From: CAWDZK01 sp963726615
GTDB lineage: Bacteria > Actinomycetota > Actinomycetes > JACCUZ01
Length of the DNA: 64,000 nucleotides
Reading direction: 5' to 3'
Assembly: GCA_963726615.1 (NCBI GenBank)
Contig: CAVSCX010000015.1
Span: 248,001-312,000 of the forward strand
In this document: one piece after another, positions 40,516 to 49,602 of the stretch
Layout of the letters: every line of letters starts with the position of its first letter
Numbering within the stretch: position 1 is the first letter of the stretch
Program-made: the position numbers and the translations under genes
Notes under the pieces: generated by a model
Seen by the model: only the letters and a program-made list of their open reading frames with translations
What the model was told of the DNA's origin: nothing
Databases searched by the model: none

Positions 40516-41790
40516 GTGCAGCCTGCCGCGCCGCGAGACGCCGACGTCATCGTCGTCGGTGCCGGCCCCGCCGGGTCGGCGACGGCCTACCACCTCGCCC
40601 GGGCCGGGCACGAGGTGCTGCTGCTGGAGAAGACGGCGTTCCCCCGCGAGAAGGTGTGCGGCGACGGTCTGACGCCGCGGGCCGTGACCGCCCTGGTGGC
40701 GATGGGCATCGACACCTCTCCCGAGGCCGGCTGGCTGCACAACAAGGGTCTGCGCATCATCGGCGGCGGCATGCGCCTCGAGCTGCCCTGGCCGGAGCTT
40801 GCCAGCCACCCGTCGTACGGCCTGGTCCGGCCGCGCAGCGACTTCGACGACCTGCTGGCCAGGCAGGCCGTCAAGGCCGGGGCGGTGCTGCGCGAGAACA
40901 CCACGGTGACCGGTCCGGTGCTGGACCGGTCCGGCCGCATCACCGGCGTCACGACCAAGGCGGAGAGCGGCGAGCGGACCTTCCACGCGCCGCTGGTGGT
41001 GGCCGCCGACGGCAACTCCAGCCGCCTCTCGCTCGCGATGGGGCTGGAGAAGCGCGACGACCGTCCGATGGGCGTGGCCGTGCGCACCTACTACACCAGC
41101 CCGCGCCACGACGACGACTGGCTCGAGTCGTGGCTCGAGCTGTGGGACCGCGGCAGTGACGGGCGGGACCGGCTGCTACCCGGCTACGGCTGGATCTTCG
41201 GCGTCGGCGACGGCACGAGCAACGTCGGCCTCGGCATCCTCAACACGAGCACGGCGTGGGGAAAGGTCGACTACAAGGACCTGCTCAAGCGCTGGCTGGA
41301 CCAGACGCCCGAGGAGTGGGGCTTCCGCGAGGAGAACCGCACGCAGCCCGTCCGGGGCGCGGCACTGCCCATGGGGTTCAACCGCCAGCCGCACTACGCG
41401 GACGGCATGCTGCTCGTGGGCGACTCCGGCGGGATGGTCAACCCGTTCAACGGCGAGGGCATCGCGTACGCCATGGAGTCTGGCGAGATCGCCGCCGAGG
41501 TGATCGCCCAGGCGCTGGCGCGGCCCACCGCTGACTCCCGGGAGCGCGCCCTGCAGGCGTACCCGCAGACGCTGAAGCGGGCCTACGGCGGCTACTACAC
41601 CGTCGGGCGGCTGTTCGTGAAGGCCATCGGGGACGACCGGGTGATGCGGCTGGCGACCCGTCATGGCCTGCCGCACCCGGTGCTGATGCGCTTCGTCCTG
41701 AAGCTGATGGCCAATCTCACCGACCCGCGCGGCGGGGACGCCATGGACCGCGTGGTGAACGCGCTCTCACGGCTGGCGCCGGCGGCGTGA
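40516..41790 (+). CDS. menJ: Geranylgeranyl reductase family flavoprotein, menaquinone reductase-like
   Basis: FAD-dependent reductase of 424 residues. The nucleotide-binding motif VIVVGAGPAGSATAYHLARA is at about residues 11-30. The family signature PREKVCGDGLTPRAV (Cys of the active-site loop) is near residues 42-56. The second FAD motif is MLLVGDSGGMVNPFNGEGI. In Mycobacterium the homologous MenJ saturates one isoprene unit of the menaquinone tail, and its gene also neighbours menG and a polyprenyl synthase. GTG start. Position between menG and nuo supports the menaquinone role over archaeal-type lipid reduction. Confidence 0.85.
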   Translation: MQPAAPRDADVIVVGAGPAGSATAYHLARAGHEVLLLEKTAFPREKVCGDGLTPRAVTALVAMGIDTSPEAGWLHNKGLRIIGGGMRLELPWPELASHPSYGLVRPRSDFDDLLARQAVKAGAVLRENTTVTGPVLDRSGRITGVTTKAESGERTFHAPLVVAADGNSSRLSLAMGLEKRDDRPMGVAVRTYYTSPRHDDDWLESWLELWDRGSDGRDRLLPGYGWIFGVGDGTSNVGLGILNTSTAWGKVDYKDLLKRWLDQTPEEWGFREENRTQPVRGAALPMGFNRQPHYADGMLLVGDSGGMVNPFNGEGIAYAMESGEIAAEVIAQALARPTADSRERALQAYPQTLKRAYGGYYTVGRLFVKAIGDDRVMRLATRHGLPHPVLMRFVLKLMANLTDPRGGDAMDRVVNALSRLAPAA

Positions 41791-41808
41791 CGGCAGTGCC
41801 AGCCCGCG

Positions 41809-41838
41809 TTGGGCCGACCGGTCCGGCGTCCCTAGGGT
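41809..41838 (+). promoter_or_regulatory. Candidate nuo operon promoter
   Basis: TTGGGC (41809-41814) and TAGGGT (41833-41838) are separated by 18 bases and fit the actinobacterial housekeeping pattern TTGnnn/TAnnnT. They lie in the 119-base gap before nuoA. The implied leader is about 65 bases. AAGGGGAG ahead of the GTG is the nuoA ribosome binding site. Confidence 0.45.
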
Positions 41839-41909
41839 GTGACCCTGTGACCCGGCCGCGGCGCGTGCGAGTGCGCCCAGGGCGCGACCGAGAAGGGGAG
41901 TGACCGGAC

Positions 41910-42269
41910 GTGCAGTCCTACGGACCGATCCTGGTGCTCGGCGCCCTCGCCTTCGGCTTCGCAGCCTTCTCGATCGCGGCGGGCCACCTCACCGGACCGA
42001 AGCGGTTCAACCGCGCGAAGCTGGACGCCTACGAGTGCGGCATCGAGCCGACGCCGCAGCCCGTCGGTGGTGGCCGGTTCCCGGTGAAGTACTACCTCAC
42101 CGCGATGCTCTTCATCGTCTTCGACATCGAGATCGTCTTCCTCTACCCGTGGGCGGTCGCGTTCGACTCGCTCGGGATCTTCGGGCTTGTCGAGATGGTC
42201 CTGTTCATCCTCACGCTGCTCGCTGCCTACGCCTATGTCTGGCGTCGCGGCGGGCTCGAGTGGGACTAG
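41910..42269 (+). CDS. nuoA: NADH-quinone oxidoreductase subunit A
   Basis: Membrane subunit of complex I (119 residues, three helices). Family signatures: KLDAYECGIEP (Cys/Glu loop) and FPVKYYLTAMLFIVFDIEIV, whose acidic residues are conserved in the proton-coupling region. GTG start. First gene of the nuoA-N operon, 37 bases before nuoB. Confidence 0.97.
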   Translation: MQSYGPILVLGALAFGFAAFSIAAGHLTGPKRFNRAKLDAYECGIEPTPQPVGGGRFPVKYYLTAMLFIVFDIEIVFLYPWAVAFDSLGIFGLVEMVLFILTLLAAYAYVWRRGGLEWD

Positions 42270-42306
42270 CGCCGTGCAGACCGGTGACGAGGGAGGTGGC
42301 TGACTG

Positions 42307-42861
42307 ATGGGCATCGAGGAGAAGCTCCCGAGCGGCGTCCTGCTCAGCAGCGTCGAGAAGCTCGCCGGGTACATGCGCAAGGGCTCGCTCTGGCCGGCGA
42401 CCTTCGGGCTCGCCTGCTGTGCCATCGAGATGATGGCCGTCGGCACGCCCCGCTACGACCTCGCCCGCTTCGGCATGGAGGTCTTCCGCGCCTCGCCACG
42501 ACAGGCGGACCTCATGATCGTGGCCGGCCGGGTGAGCCAGAAGATGGCACCGGTGCTGCGGCAGATCTACGACCAGATGCCCAACCCGAAGTGGGTTCTC
42601 TCGATGGGCGTCTGCGCGTCCAGCGGCGGCATGTTCAACAACTACGCGATCGTGCAGGGTGTCGACCACGTCGTCCCCGTCGACATCTACCTGCCGGGCT
42701 GCCCGCCGCGCCCAGAGATGCTGATCGACGCGATCCTCAAGCTGCACGAGCAGATCGGGTCGGCCCCGCTCGGCGTCAACCGCGAGAAGGCGGCCCGCGC
42801 CGCCGAGGTTGCCGCGCTGGAGTCCAAGCCCACCGCGCAGATGAAGGGCCTGCTGCGATGA
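42307..42861 (+). CDS. nuoB: NADH-quinone oxidoreductase subunit B
   Basis: Peripheral-arm subunit (184 residues) that carries iron-sulfur cluster N2, the direct electron donor to menaquinone. Cluster Cys ligands are in TFGLACCAIEMM, MGVCASSGGMFNNY and LPGCPPRPE. A basic N-terminal helix (KLAGYMRKGSLWP) faces the membrane. nuoC starts 10 bases after the stop. Confidence 0.97.
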   Translation: MGIEEKLPSGVLLSSVEKLAGYMRKGSLWPATFGLACCAIEMMAVGTPRYDLARFGMEVFRASPRQADLMIVAGRVSQKMAPVLRQIYDQMPNPKWVLSMGVCASSGGMFNNYAIVQGVDHVVPVDIYLPGCPPRPEMLIDAILKLHEQIGSAPLGVNREKAARAAEVAALESKPTAQMKGLLR

Positions 42862-42871
42862 GAGGTGCCGC

Positions 42872-43579
42872 ATGAGCGACATCCAGCACACCGGTGGCGA
42901 GGAGGATGTCGTCCGGGCGCCGCGCGAGACCGCGGAGACGGTCGACGTGCGGCGCGGGATGTTCGGCGCGGACGGCACCGGTGACACCAGCGGGTACGGC
43001 GGCCTGACCCGCCCCGTGCACCTGCCGGGCGCCAGCCGGCGGCCGTACGGCGGCGTGTTCGACGAGGTCGCCGACCGGCTCGAGGAAGTGCTGCCCGGCT
43101 ACGCACAGGCCGTGGAGAGGGTCGTCGTGGACCGTGACGAGGTCACGTTCCACGTCCGGCGCGAGGACCTGCTCGAGTTCGCCCGGGCGCTGCGTGACGA
43201 CCCTGCCCTGCGGTTCGAGATGTGCATGGGGGTGAGCGGGGTGCACTACCCGCAGGAGGCTGGCCGGGAGCTGCACGCGGTCTACCCGTTCATGTCGGTC
43301 ACCCACAACCGGCGGATCCGGGTCGAGGTCACCTGCCCGGACGCGGACCCGCACGTCCCGTCGATCACGTCCCTGTACCCGGGCAACGACTGGCACGAGC
43401 GGGAGACGTTCGACTTCTTCGGCATCGTCTTCGACGGGCACCCTGGCCTGACCCGGATCGAGATGCCGGACGACTGGCCGGGTCACCCGCAGCGCAAGGA
43501 CTACCCGCTCGGCGGCATCCCGGTCGAGTACAAGGGCGCCCAGATCCCACCGCCCGACGAACGGAGGAGCTACTCGTGA
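42872..43579 (+). CDS. nuoC: NADH-quinone oxidoreductase subunit C
   Basis: 30-kDa hydrophilic subunit of complex I (235 residues). An N-terminal extension of about 60 residues is followed by the family core. The signature ERETFDFFGIVFDGHPGLTR and the C-terminal GHPQRKDYPLGGIPVEYKG are present. It is separate from nuoD, unlike the fused enterobacterial form, but overlaps it by 4 bases. Confidence 0.97.
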   Translation: MSDIQHTGGEEDVVRAPRETAETVDVRRGMFGADGTGDTSGYGGLTRPVHLPGASRRPYGGVFDEVADRLEEVLPGYAQAVERVVVDRDEVTFHVRREDLLEFARALRDDPALRFEMCMGVSGVHYPQEAGRELHAVYPFMSVTHNRRIRVEVTCPDADPHVPSITSLYPGNDWHERETFDFFGIVFDGHPGLTRIEMPDDWPGHPQRKDYPLGGIPVEYKGAQIPPPDERRSYS

Positions 43580-44943
43580 CCGGCCCGGACAACGGCCCGG
43601 AGCAGGGCAGCGTCTTCACGGCGGCCGACAGCACGTCGACGGCCCGGGAGACCACCGAGGGCACCGTCTACACAGTCACCGGCCAGGACTGGGACACCCT
43701 CACGGCCGGCCTCGGTGAGGCCGCCGAGGAGCGCATCGTCGTCAACATGGGGCCGCAGCACCCGTCGACCCACGGAGTGCTCCGGCTGATCCTCGAGCTC
43801 GAGGGAGAGACTGTCACCGAGTGCCGCCTGGGCATCGGCTACCTGCACACCGGGATCGAGAAGAACTGCGAGTTCCGCACCTGGACCCAGGGCGTCACGT
43901 TCGTGACCCGGATGGACTACCTGGCGCCGCTGTTCAACGAGTACGCGTACGTCAGCGGCGTCGAGCGGCTGCTCGGCGTAGAGGACCAGATCCCGGAGCG
44001 GGTCAACGTCATCCGGGTGATGATGATGGAGCTCAACCGGATCTCCTCCCACCTCGTGGCCCTGGCCACCGGCGGGATGGAGCTGGGCGCGCTGACCGCG
44101 ATGACCTTCGGCTTCCGCGAGCGCGAGCTGGTCCTCGACATCTTCGAGATGGTCACCGGTCTGCGGATGAACCACGCGTACTTCCGCCCCGGCGGTGTCG
44201 CCCAGGACCTCCCGCCCGGTGCGGTCGACCGGATCCGGGACCTGCTCCGGCTGATGCCGAAGCGCCTCTCGGACATCGAGAACCTGCTCGTAGGCAACAA
44301 GATCTGGATGGAACGCACCGTCGGTGTCGGCTACCTCGACCTGACCGGCTGCATGGCCCTGGGCATCACCGGGCCGGTCCTGCGCGCCACCGGGCTCCCG
44401 CACGACCTGCGCAAGTCGCAGCCGTATGCCGGCTACGAGACCTACGACTTCGACGTGGTCACCGAGACCACCTGTGACGCCTACGGACGGTTCCTCATCC
44501 GGATCCGCGAGATGAAGGAGTCGCTGAAGATCGTCGAGCAGTGCATCGACCGCCTGCAGCCCGGGCCGGTCATGATCGAGGACAAGAAGATCGCCTGGCC
44601 GGCCCAGCTCGCCCTCGGCGGCGACGGCCTGGGCAACTCCCTCGACCACATCCGCACCATCATGGGCACCTCGATGGAGGCCCTGATCCACCACTTCAAG
44701 CTCGTGACGGAGGGGTTCCGCGTGCCACCCGGCCAGGTCTACTCCGCGATCGAGTCGCCGCGCGGCGAGCTCGGCGCACACCTGGTGAGCGACGGCGGCA
44801 CCCGGCCGTACCGCGTGCACTTCCGCGACCCCTCGTTCAACAACCTGCAAGCCGCGCCGGCCATGTCCGAGGGCAGCATGATCGCCGACGTGATCGCGGC
44901 CATCGCGTCGATCGACCCGGTGATGGGCGGGGTGGACCGGTGA
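43576..44943 (+). CDS. nuoD: NADH-quinone oxidoreductase subunit D
   Basis: 49-kDa subunit (455 residues) that forms the quinone pocket with NuoB. Motifs: NMGPQHPSTHGVLRLILELE (quinone-headgroup His), GYLHTGIEKNCEFRTWTQG, MMMELNRISSHLVAL, and near the end ESPRGELGAHLVSDGGTRPY. GTG at 43576 overlaps nuoC and gives a disordered N-terminus of about 50 residues, normal for actinobacteria. Confidence 0.97.
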   Translation: MTGPDNGPEQGSVFTAADSTSTARETTEGTVYTVTGQDWDTLTAGLGEAAEERIVVNMGPQHPSTHGVLRLILELEGETVTECRLGIGYLHTGIEKNCEFRTWTQGVTFVTRMDYLAPLFNEYAYVSGVERLLGVEDQIPERVNVIRVMMMELNRISSHLVALATGGMELGALTAMTFGFRERELVLDIFEMVTGLRMNHAYFRPGGVAQDLPPGAVDRIRDLLRLMPKRLSDIENLLVGNKIWMERTVGVGYLDLTGCMALGITGPVLRATGLPHDLRKSQPYAGYETYDFDVVTETTCDAYGRFLIRIREMKESLKIVEQCIDRLQPGPVMIEDKKIAWPAQLALGGDGLGNSLDHIRTIMGTSMEALIHHFKLVTEGFRVPPGQVYSAIESPRGELGAHLVSDGGTRPYRVHFRDPSFNNLQAAPAMSEGSMIADVIAAIASIDPVMGGVDR

Positions 44944-45788
44944 GCTTCGACGCCGGAACGCTCGCCCGGCTGGAGGTCGACGCCAAGGAGATCGTCGCTC
45001 GCTACCCCAAGGCGCGGTCCGCGCTGCTCCCGATGCTGCACCTCGTCCAGTCCGAGGAGGGCTTCGTCAGCCCGCACGGCATCGAGTTCTGCGCCGGCCA
45101 GCTGGAGCTCACCGCCGCGGAGGTGGCTGCGGTAGCCACGTTCTACACGCAGTACAAGCGACGGCCCAACGGCGAGTACTCCGTGGGGGTCTGCACCAAC
45201 ACCCTCTGCGCGATCATGGGCGGGGACCAGATCTTCGCGACGCTCAAGGACCATCTCGGCGTCGGCCACGACGAGACCACCGCCGACGGCACCGTGACGC
45301 TGGAGCACCTGGAGTGCAACGCGGCCTGCGACTACGCGCCGGTGATGATGGTCAACTGGGAGTTCTTCGACAACCAGACCCCGGAGTCCGCCGTCGAGCT
45401 TGTCGACGGGCTGATCGCCGGCGAGCCGCCGACGCCGTCGCGCGGGGCGACCCTGTGCACGTTCAAGCAGGTGTCCCGGGTGCTCGCGGGCTTCCCGGAC
45501 GGTCGGGCGGACGAGGGCCCGGTGGCGGGCCCGGCGACACTGGCCGGTCTGAAGATCTACCGGGAGCAGCAGAACGCCGGGAAGCGCCGCAAGTCCGACG
45601 ACGAGGAGCCTCCCCCTCCGAAGAAGCGCGCGGCCAGGAAGTCCACCCGCACGCCTTCGGCAGCAGCCCCCGCCGCCGAGCCGGGCTATGCCCGGCCCGA
45701 GAGCGAGAGCGGGTCGGACGCACCGGCCACCACGGCCGAGTCGGACGAGGCCAATGTCGCGCCGGCGGCCAACGAGGGGGATGCATGA
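44940..45788 (+). CDS. nuoE: NADH-quinone oxidoreductase subunit E with long C-terminal tail
   Basis: 24-kDa subunit carrying the 2Fe-2S cluster N1a. Its ligands are in VCTNTLC (C-x4-C) and LECNAACDYAP (C-x3-C). At 282 residues it is about 100 longer than the E. coli protein. The extra C-terminal part from about residue 195 is Lys/Pro/Ala/Glu-rich and disordered (PPPPKKRAARKSTRT). GTG start overlaps nuoD. The stop overlaps nuoF. Confidence 0.96.
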   Translation: MSFDAGTLARLEVDAKEIVARYPKARSALLPMLHLVQSEEGFVSPHGIEFCAGQLELTAAEVAAVATFYTQYKRRPNGEYSVGVCTNTLCAIMGGDQIFATLKDHLGVGHDETTADGTVTLEHLECNAACDYAPVMMVNWEFFDNQTPESAVELVDGLIAGEPPTPSRGATLCTFKQVSRVLAGFPDGRADEGPVAGPATLAGLKIYREQQNAGKRRKSDDEEPPPPKKRAARKSTRTPSAAAPAAEPGYARPESESGSDAPATTAESDEANVAPAANEGDA

Positions 45789-47161
45789 CCATCGAGCTGA
45801 CGCCGGTCCTGAGCCGGACGTGGGACGTCGACCGGTCCTGGACCCGGGCCGTCTACGAGGACCACGACGGCTACGCCGGCCTCCGCAAGGCCCTGGACAT
45901 GTCCCCCGAGGACGTCACTGCGCTCGTCAAGAAGTCGGAGCTGCGAGGGCGTGGCGGCGCCGGCTTCCCGACCGGAGCCAAGTGGGGCTTCATCCCGCAG
46001 GGCGGGGACAAGCCGGTCTACCTGGTCGTCAACGCCGACGAGTCCGAGCCGGGCACGTGCAAGGACATCCCGTTCATGATGGCGAACCCGCACGAGCTGG
46101 TCGAGGGCGTCGTCATCGCGTCCTACGCCATCCGGGCGGCCCATGCCTTCATCTACGTCCGCGGCGAGGTCGTCCACGTGCTGCGCCGGCTGCAGGCTGC
46201 CGTCGCGGAGGCCTACGAGGCCGGCTACGCCGGCACCGACGTGCTCGGCTCGGGGTACGCCCTCGAGATCACCGTGCACGCCGGCGCGGGGGCCTACATC
46301 TGCGGTGAGGAGACGGCGCTGCTGGACTCGCTGGAGGGTCGCCGGGGCCAGCCGCGGCTGCGCCCGCCGTTCCCTGCGATCGCCGGTCTCTACGCCTCGC
46401 CGACAGTCATCAACAACGTGGAGTCGATCGCCAGCGTCCCGTCCATCCTGCGCAACGGCGCCGAGTGGTTCTTCGCCATGGGCACCGAGGCCGCCGACGG
46501 GGTCGCGGACCAGGACAAGCCGAAGTTCCGCTCGAAGGGCATGACGCTCTTCTCGCTGTCCGGCCACGTGACCCGACCGGGTCAGTACGAGGCACCGATG
46601 GGCATCACGCTGCGCGAGCTGCTCGACCTGTCCGGCGGGGTGCGCGACGGCCACCAGCTGAAGTTCTGGACGCCGGGCGGGTCGTCCACCCCGCTGTTGA
46701 CCGACGAGCACCTGGACGTGCCGCTCTCCTACGAGGGCATCGCGTCGGCGAAGTCCATGCTCGGCACGAAGGCGCTGCAGATCTTCGACGAGACCACCTG
46801 CGTGGTCCGCGCCGTCCTGCGATGGACCGAGTTCTACGCGCACGAGTCCTGCGGCAAGTGCACGCCCTGTCGCGAAGGCACGTTCTGGCTGGTGCAGATC
46901 CTGCGGCGCCTCGAGCAGGGCGAGGGCAGCGCCGAGGACATCGAGAAGCTTCTCGACATCTCCGACAACATCCTCGGACGCTCGTTCTGCGCCCTCGGCG
47001 ACGGCGCCACCAGCCCGATCACCTCGTCGGTGCAGTTCTTCAGGGACGAGTACGTCGCCCACTTCGAGCAGCAGGGCTGCCCGTTCGACCCCGCCGCGTC
47101 GACGCTGTTCACCGCTCCGGCGGCGCAGGGACCGCAGGGAGCAGGAGTGAGGACCCGATGA
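45785..47161 (+). CDS. nuoF: NADH-quinone oxidoreductase subunit F
   Basis: NADH-binding flavoprotein (458 residues). FMN/NADH motifs are GRGGAGFPTGAKWGF and NADESEPGTCKD. YICGEETALLDSLEG follows. The N3 4Fe-4S ligands are in ESCGKCTPCREG plus a later Cys (GRSFCALGDGA). It accepts hydride from NADH and passes electrons on toward NuoE and NuoG. The ATG at 45785 overlaps nuoE by 4 bases. An ATG four bases earlier is out of frame. Confidence 0.97.
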   Translation: MTIELTPVLSRTWDVDRSWTRAVYEDHDGYAGLRKALDMSPEDVTALVKKSELRGRGGAGFPTGAKWGFIPQGGDKPVYLVVNADESEPGTCKDIPFMMANPHELVEGVVIASYAIRAAHAFIYVRGEVVHVLRRLQAAVAEAYEAGYAGTDVLGSGYALEITVHAGAGAYICGEETALLDSLEGRRGQPRLRPPFPAIAGLYASPTVINNVESIASVPSILRNGAEWFFAMGTEAADGVADQDKPKFRSKGMTLFSLSGHVTRPGQYEAPMGITLRELLDLSGGVRDGHQLKFWTPGGSSTPLLTDEHLDVPLSYEGIASAKSMLGTKALQIFDETTCVVRAVLRWTEFYAHESCGKCTPCREGTFWLVQILRRLEQGEGSAEDIEKLLDISDNILGRSFCALGDGATSPITSSVQFFRDEYVAHFEQQGCPFDPAASTLFTAPAAQGPQGAGVRTR

Positions 47162-49602
47162 CCGTGACCACCGGGACCGGCGCCGAGGTGCAGAAGCGCG
47201 ACGACCTCGTCACGGTCACAATCGACGACTTCGAGCTCCAGGTCCCGAAGGGCACGCTCGTGATCCGCGCTGCGGAGCTGATCGGCATCCAGGTCCCGCG
47301 CTTCTGCGACCACCCGTTGCTGGACCCGGTCGGCGCGTGCAGGCAGTGCCTCGTCGAGGTCCAGGGACAGCCGAAGCCGCTTGCATCCTGCACGACCACC
47401 GTCACCGACGGCATGGTCGTCAGGACCCAGCTCACGTCGCCGGTCGCCGACAAGGCGCAGCGCGGCGTGATGGAGCTGCTTCTCATCAACCATCCGCTCG
47501 ACTGCCCGGTCTGCGACAAGGGCGGCGAGTGCCCGCTGCAGAACCAGGCCATGAGCAACGGTCGCGCCGAGTCCCGGTTCGAGGGCGTCAAGCGAACCTT
47601 CCCCAAGCCGATCAACATCTCCTCGCAGGTGCTGCTGGACCGTGAGCGGTGCGTGCTGTGCGCCCGGTGCACGCGGTTCTCACAGCAGGTCGCTGGTGAC
47701 CCGTTCATCGAGATGCTCGAGCGCGGTGCCCTGCAGCAGGTGGGCATCTACGAGGCCGAGCCGTTCCAGTCGTACTTCTCCGGCAACACGGTGCAGATCT
47801 GCCCCGTCGGTGCGCTCACCGGCGCGGCGTACCGCTTCCGCTCCCGGCCCTTCGACCTCGTCTCGTCACCCGGTGTGTGCGAGCACTGCGCGTCCGGTTG
47901 CGCCATCAGGACCGACCACCGGCGCGGCAAGGTCCTCCGGCGGCTGGCCGGCGACGACCCGGCCGTCAACGAGGAGTGGAACTGCGACAAGGGGCGCTGG
48001 GCCTTCCAGTACGCCACGGCGCAGGACCGTCTCACCACGCCGTTGGTCCGCGACGAGGACGGGGTGCTGGTCCCGACCTCGTGGGCCGAGGCACTGGACG
48101 TCGCTGCCCGTGGCCTCACCGCGGCGAAGGGAGCCACCGGCGTGCTCGTCGGCGGTCGGTGCACGGTGGAGGACGCCTACGCCTACGCCAAGCTCGCGCG
48201 GGTCGCCCTCGGCACCAACGACGTCGACTTCCGGGCTCGCCCGCACTCGGCCGAGGAGGCGTCGTTCCTCGCCGCCCATGTCGCCGGCAGCGGCCTGGGG
48301 ACCACCTACGACGAGCTCGAGCGGGCCTCGTCGGTGCTGCTCGTCGGGCTCGAGCCCGAGGACGAGTCGCCGATCCTGTTCCTGCGCCTGCGCAAGGCGA
48401 CCCGCAGGGGCCTGGCCGTGCACGCGGTCGCGCCGCTCGCCAGCCGGGGCCTGCAGAAGCTGGCCGGCACCCTGCTGGCAACCACGCCCGGCGCCGAGCC
48501 CGACATGCTCGACGCGCTGCGCACCCGCCACGACAGCGTCGCCGACGCGGCAGGCGCAGTCCACGGGGCAGGCTCGATCGTCCTCGTCGGCGAGCGGCTC
48601 GCCTCGGTCCCCGGCGCCCTCTCTGCCGTCGCTGCCCTCGTGGCCGCGACGGGCGCCCGGCTCGCCTGGGTCCCGCGCCGCGCGGGCGAGCGGGGCGCCC
48701 TCGAAGCCGGTGCGCTGCCGAACCTGCTGCCCGGCGGCCGGCCGGTGGCCGACCCGGCGGCCCGGGTCGACGTGGCCACCGCTTGGGGGGCCGACCGCCT
48801 TCCGGAGGCCGAAGGTCGCGACACCGAGGCTGTGCTCGCTGCTGTCCACACCGGCGAGGTGCGCGCGCTTGTCGTCGGCGGTGTGGACCCGCTCGACCTG
48901 CCCGACCCGCTCGCGGCGCTCGCCGCGATCGACGCGGCGCCGTTCGTCGTATGCCTTGAGCTGCGCGAGTCGGAGGCCACCCGGCGCGCCGACGTCGTGC
49001 TGCCCGTCGCTGCTGCGGTGGAGAAGGCCGGGTCCTTCGTCGACTGGGAGGGGCGGTCCCGGCCGTTCGAGCCGGTGCTCCGCGGCACGAACGCGATGCC
49101 CGACGTCCGGGTGCTGCACGTCCTCGCCGACGCGATGGGTGTCGACCTGGCGCTGCCGGACGTCGCCGCTGCCCGGGCCGAGATCCAGGAGCTCGGCCGG
49201 TGGGACGGCGCCGGCGCTGCGTTCACGCCCGTCCCGGCCGCTGCCGAGGTCCCGCCGGCTGCGGGCAGGGCCGTCCTCGCGACGTGGGCGCAGCTGCTGG
49301 ACGCGGGCCGGATGCAGGACGGCGAGCCCTACCTCGCGGGGACGGCACGCGGAGCCGTGGCACGGCTGTCAGCCGGAACGGCGGCCGCACTGGACGTGAG
49401 CGACGGCGCGGCGGTCACCGTCACGACCGGCGCCGGTACCCTGACGGCCCCCGTCCTGGTCACCGAGATGCCCGACGGCGTCGTGTGGCTCCCGACGAAC
49501 GCGCGTGGCCTGCCCGTGCGGCGAGCGCTCGGCGCGGCCCACGGAGCGGTCGTGGGCCTCGCCCGCGCCGCCGCGAGCGTCGATCAGGGGGAGCGCCGAT
49601 GA
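47158..49602 (+). CDS. nuoG: NADH-quinone oxidoreductase subunit G
   Basis: Largest peripheral subunit (814 residues). The 2Fe-2S ligands are in PRFCDHPLLDPVGACRQCLV. His-Cys and Cys ligands for N4/N5 are in CPVCDKGGECPLQ and CVLCARCTRFSQQ. A further 4Fe-4S set (VCEHCASGC, then WNCDKGRW) corresponds to cluster N7, found in only some bacteria. A molybdopterin-oxidoreductase-like domain fills the rest and ends in a short formate dehydrogenase-like C-terminus. It overlaps both neighbours by 4 bases. Confidence 0.96.
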   Translation: MTVTTGTGAEVQKRDDLVTVTIDDFELQVPKGTLVIRAAELIGIQVPRFCDHPLLDPVGACRQCLVEVQGQPKPLASCTTTVTDGMVVRTQLTSPVADKAQRGVMELLLINHPLDCPVCDKGGECPLQNQAMSNGRAESRFEGVKRTFPKPINISSQVLLDRERCVLCARCTRFSQQVAGDPFIEMLERGALQQVGIYEAEPFQSYFSGNTVQICPVGALTGAAYRFRSRPFDLVSSPGVCEHCASGCAIRTDHRRGKVLRRLAGDDPAVNEEWNCDKGRWAFQYATAQDRLTTPLVRDEDGVLVPTSWAEALDVAARGLTAAKGATGVLVGGRCTVEDAYAYAKLARVALGTNDVDFRARPHSAEEASFLAAHVAGSGLGTTYDELERASSVLLVGLEPEDESPILFLRLRKATRRGLAVHAVAPLASRGLQKLAGTLLATTPGAEPDMLDALRTRHDSVADAAGAVHGAGSIVLVGERLASVPGALSAVAALVAATGARLAWVPRRAGERGALEAGALPNLLPGGRPVADPAARVDVATAWGADRLPEAEGRDTEAVLAAVHTGEVRALVVGGVDPLDLPDPLAALAAIDAAPFVVCLELRESEATRRADVVLPVAAAVEKAGSFVDWEGRSRPFEPVLRGTNAMPDVRVLHVLADAMGVDLALPDVAAARAEIQELGRWDGAGAAFTPVPAAAEVPPAAGRAVLATWAQLLDAGRMQDGEPYLAGTARGAVARLSAGTAAALDVSDGAAVTVTTGAGTLTAPVLVTEMPDGVVWLPTNARGLPVRRALGAAHGAVVGLARAAASVDQGERR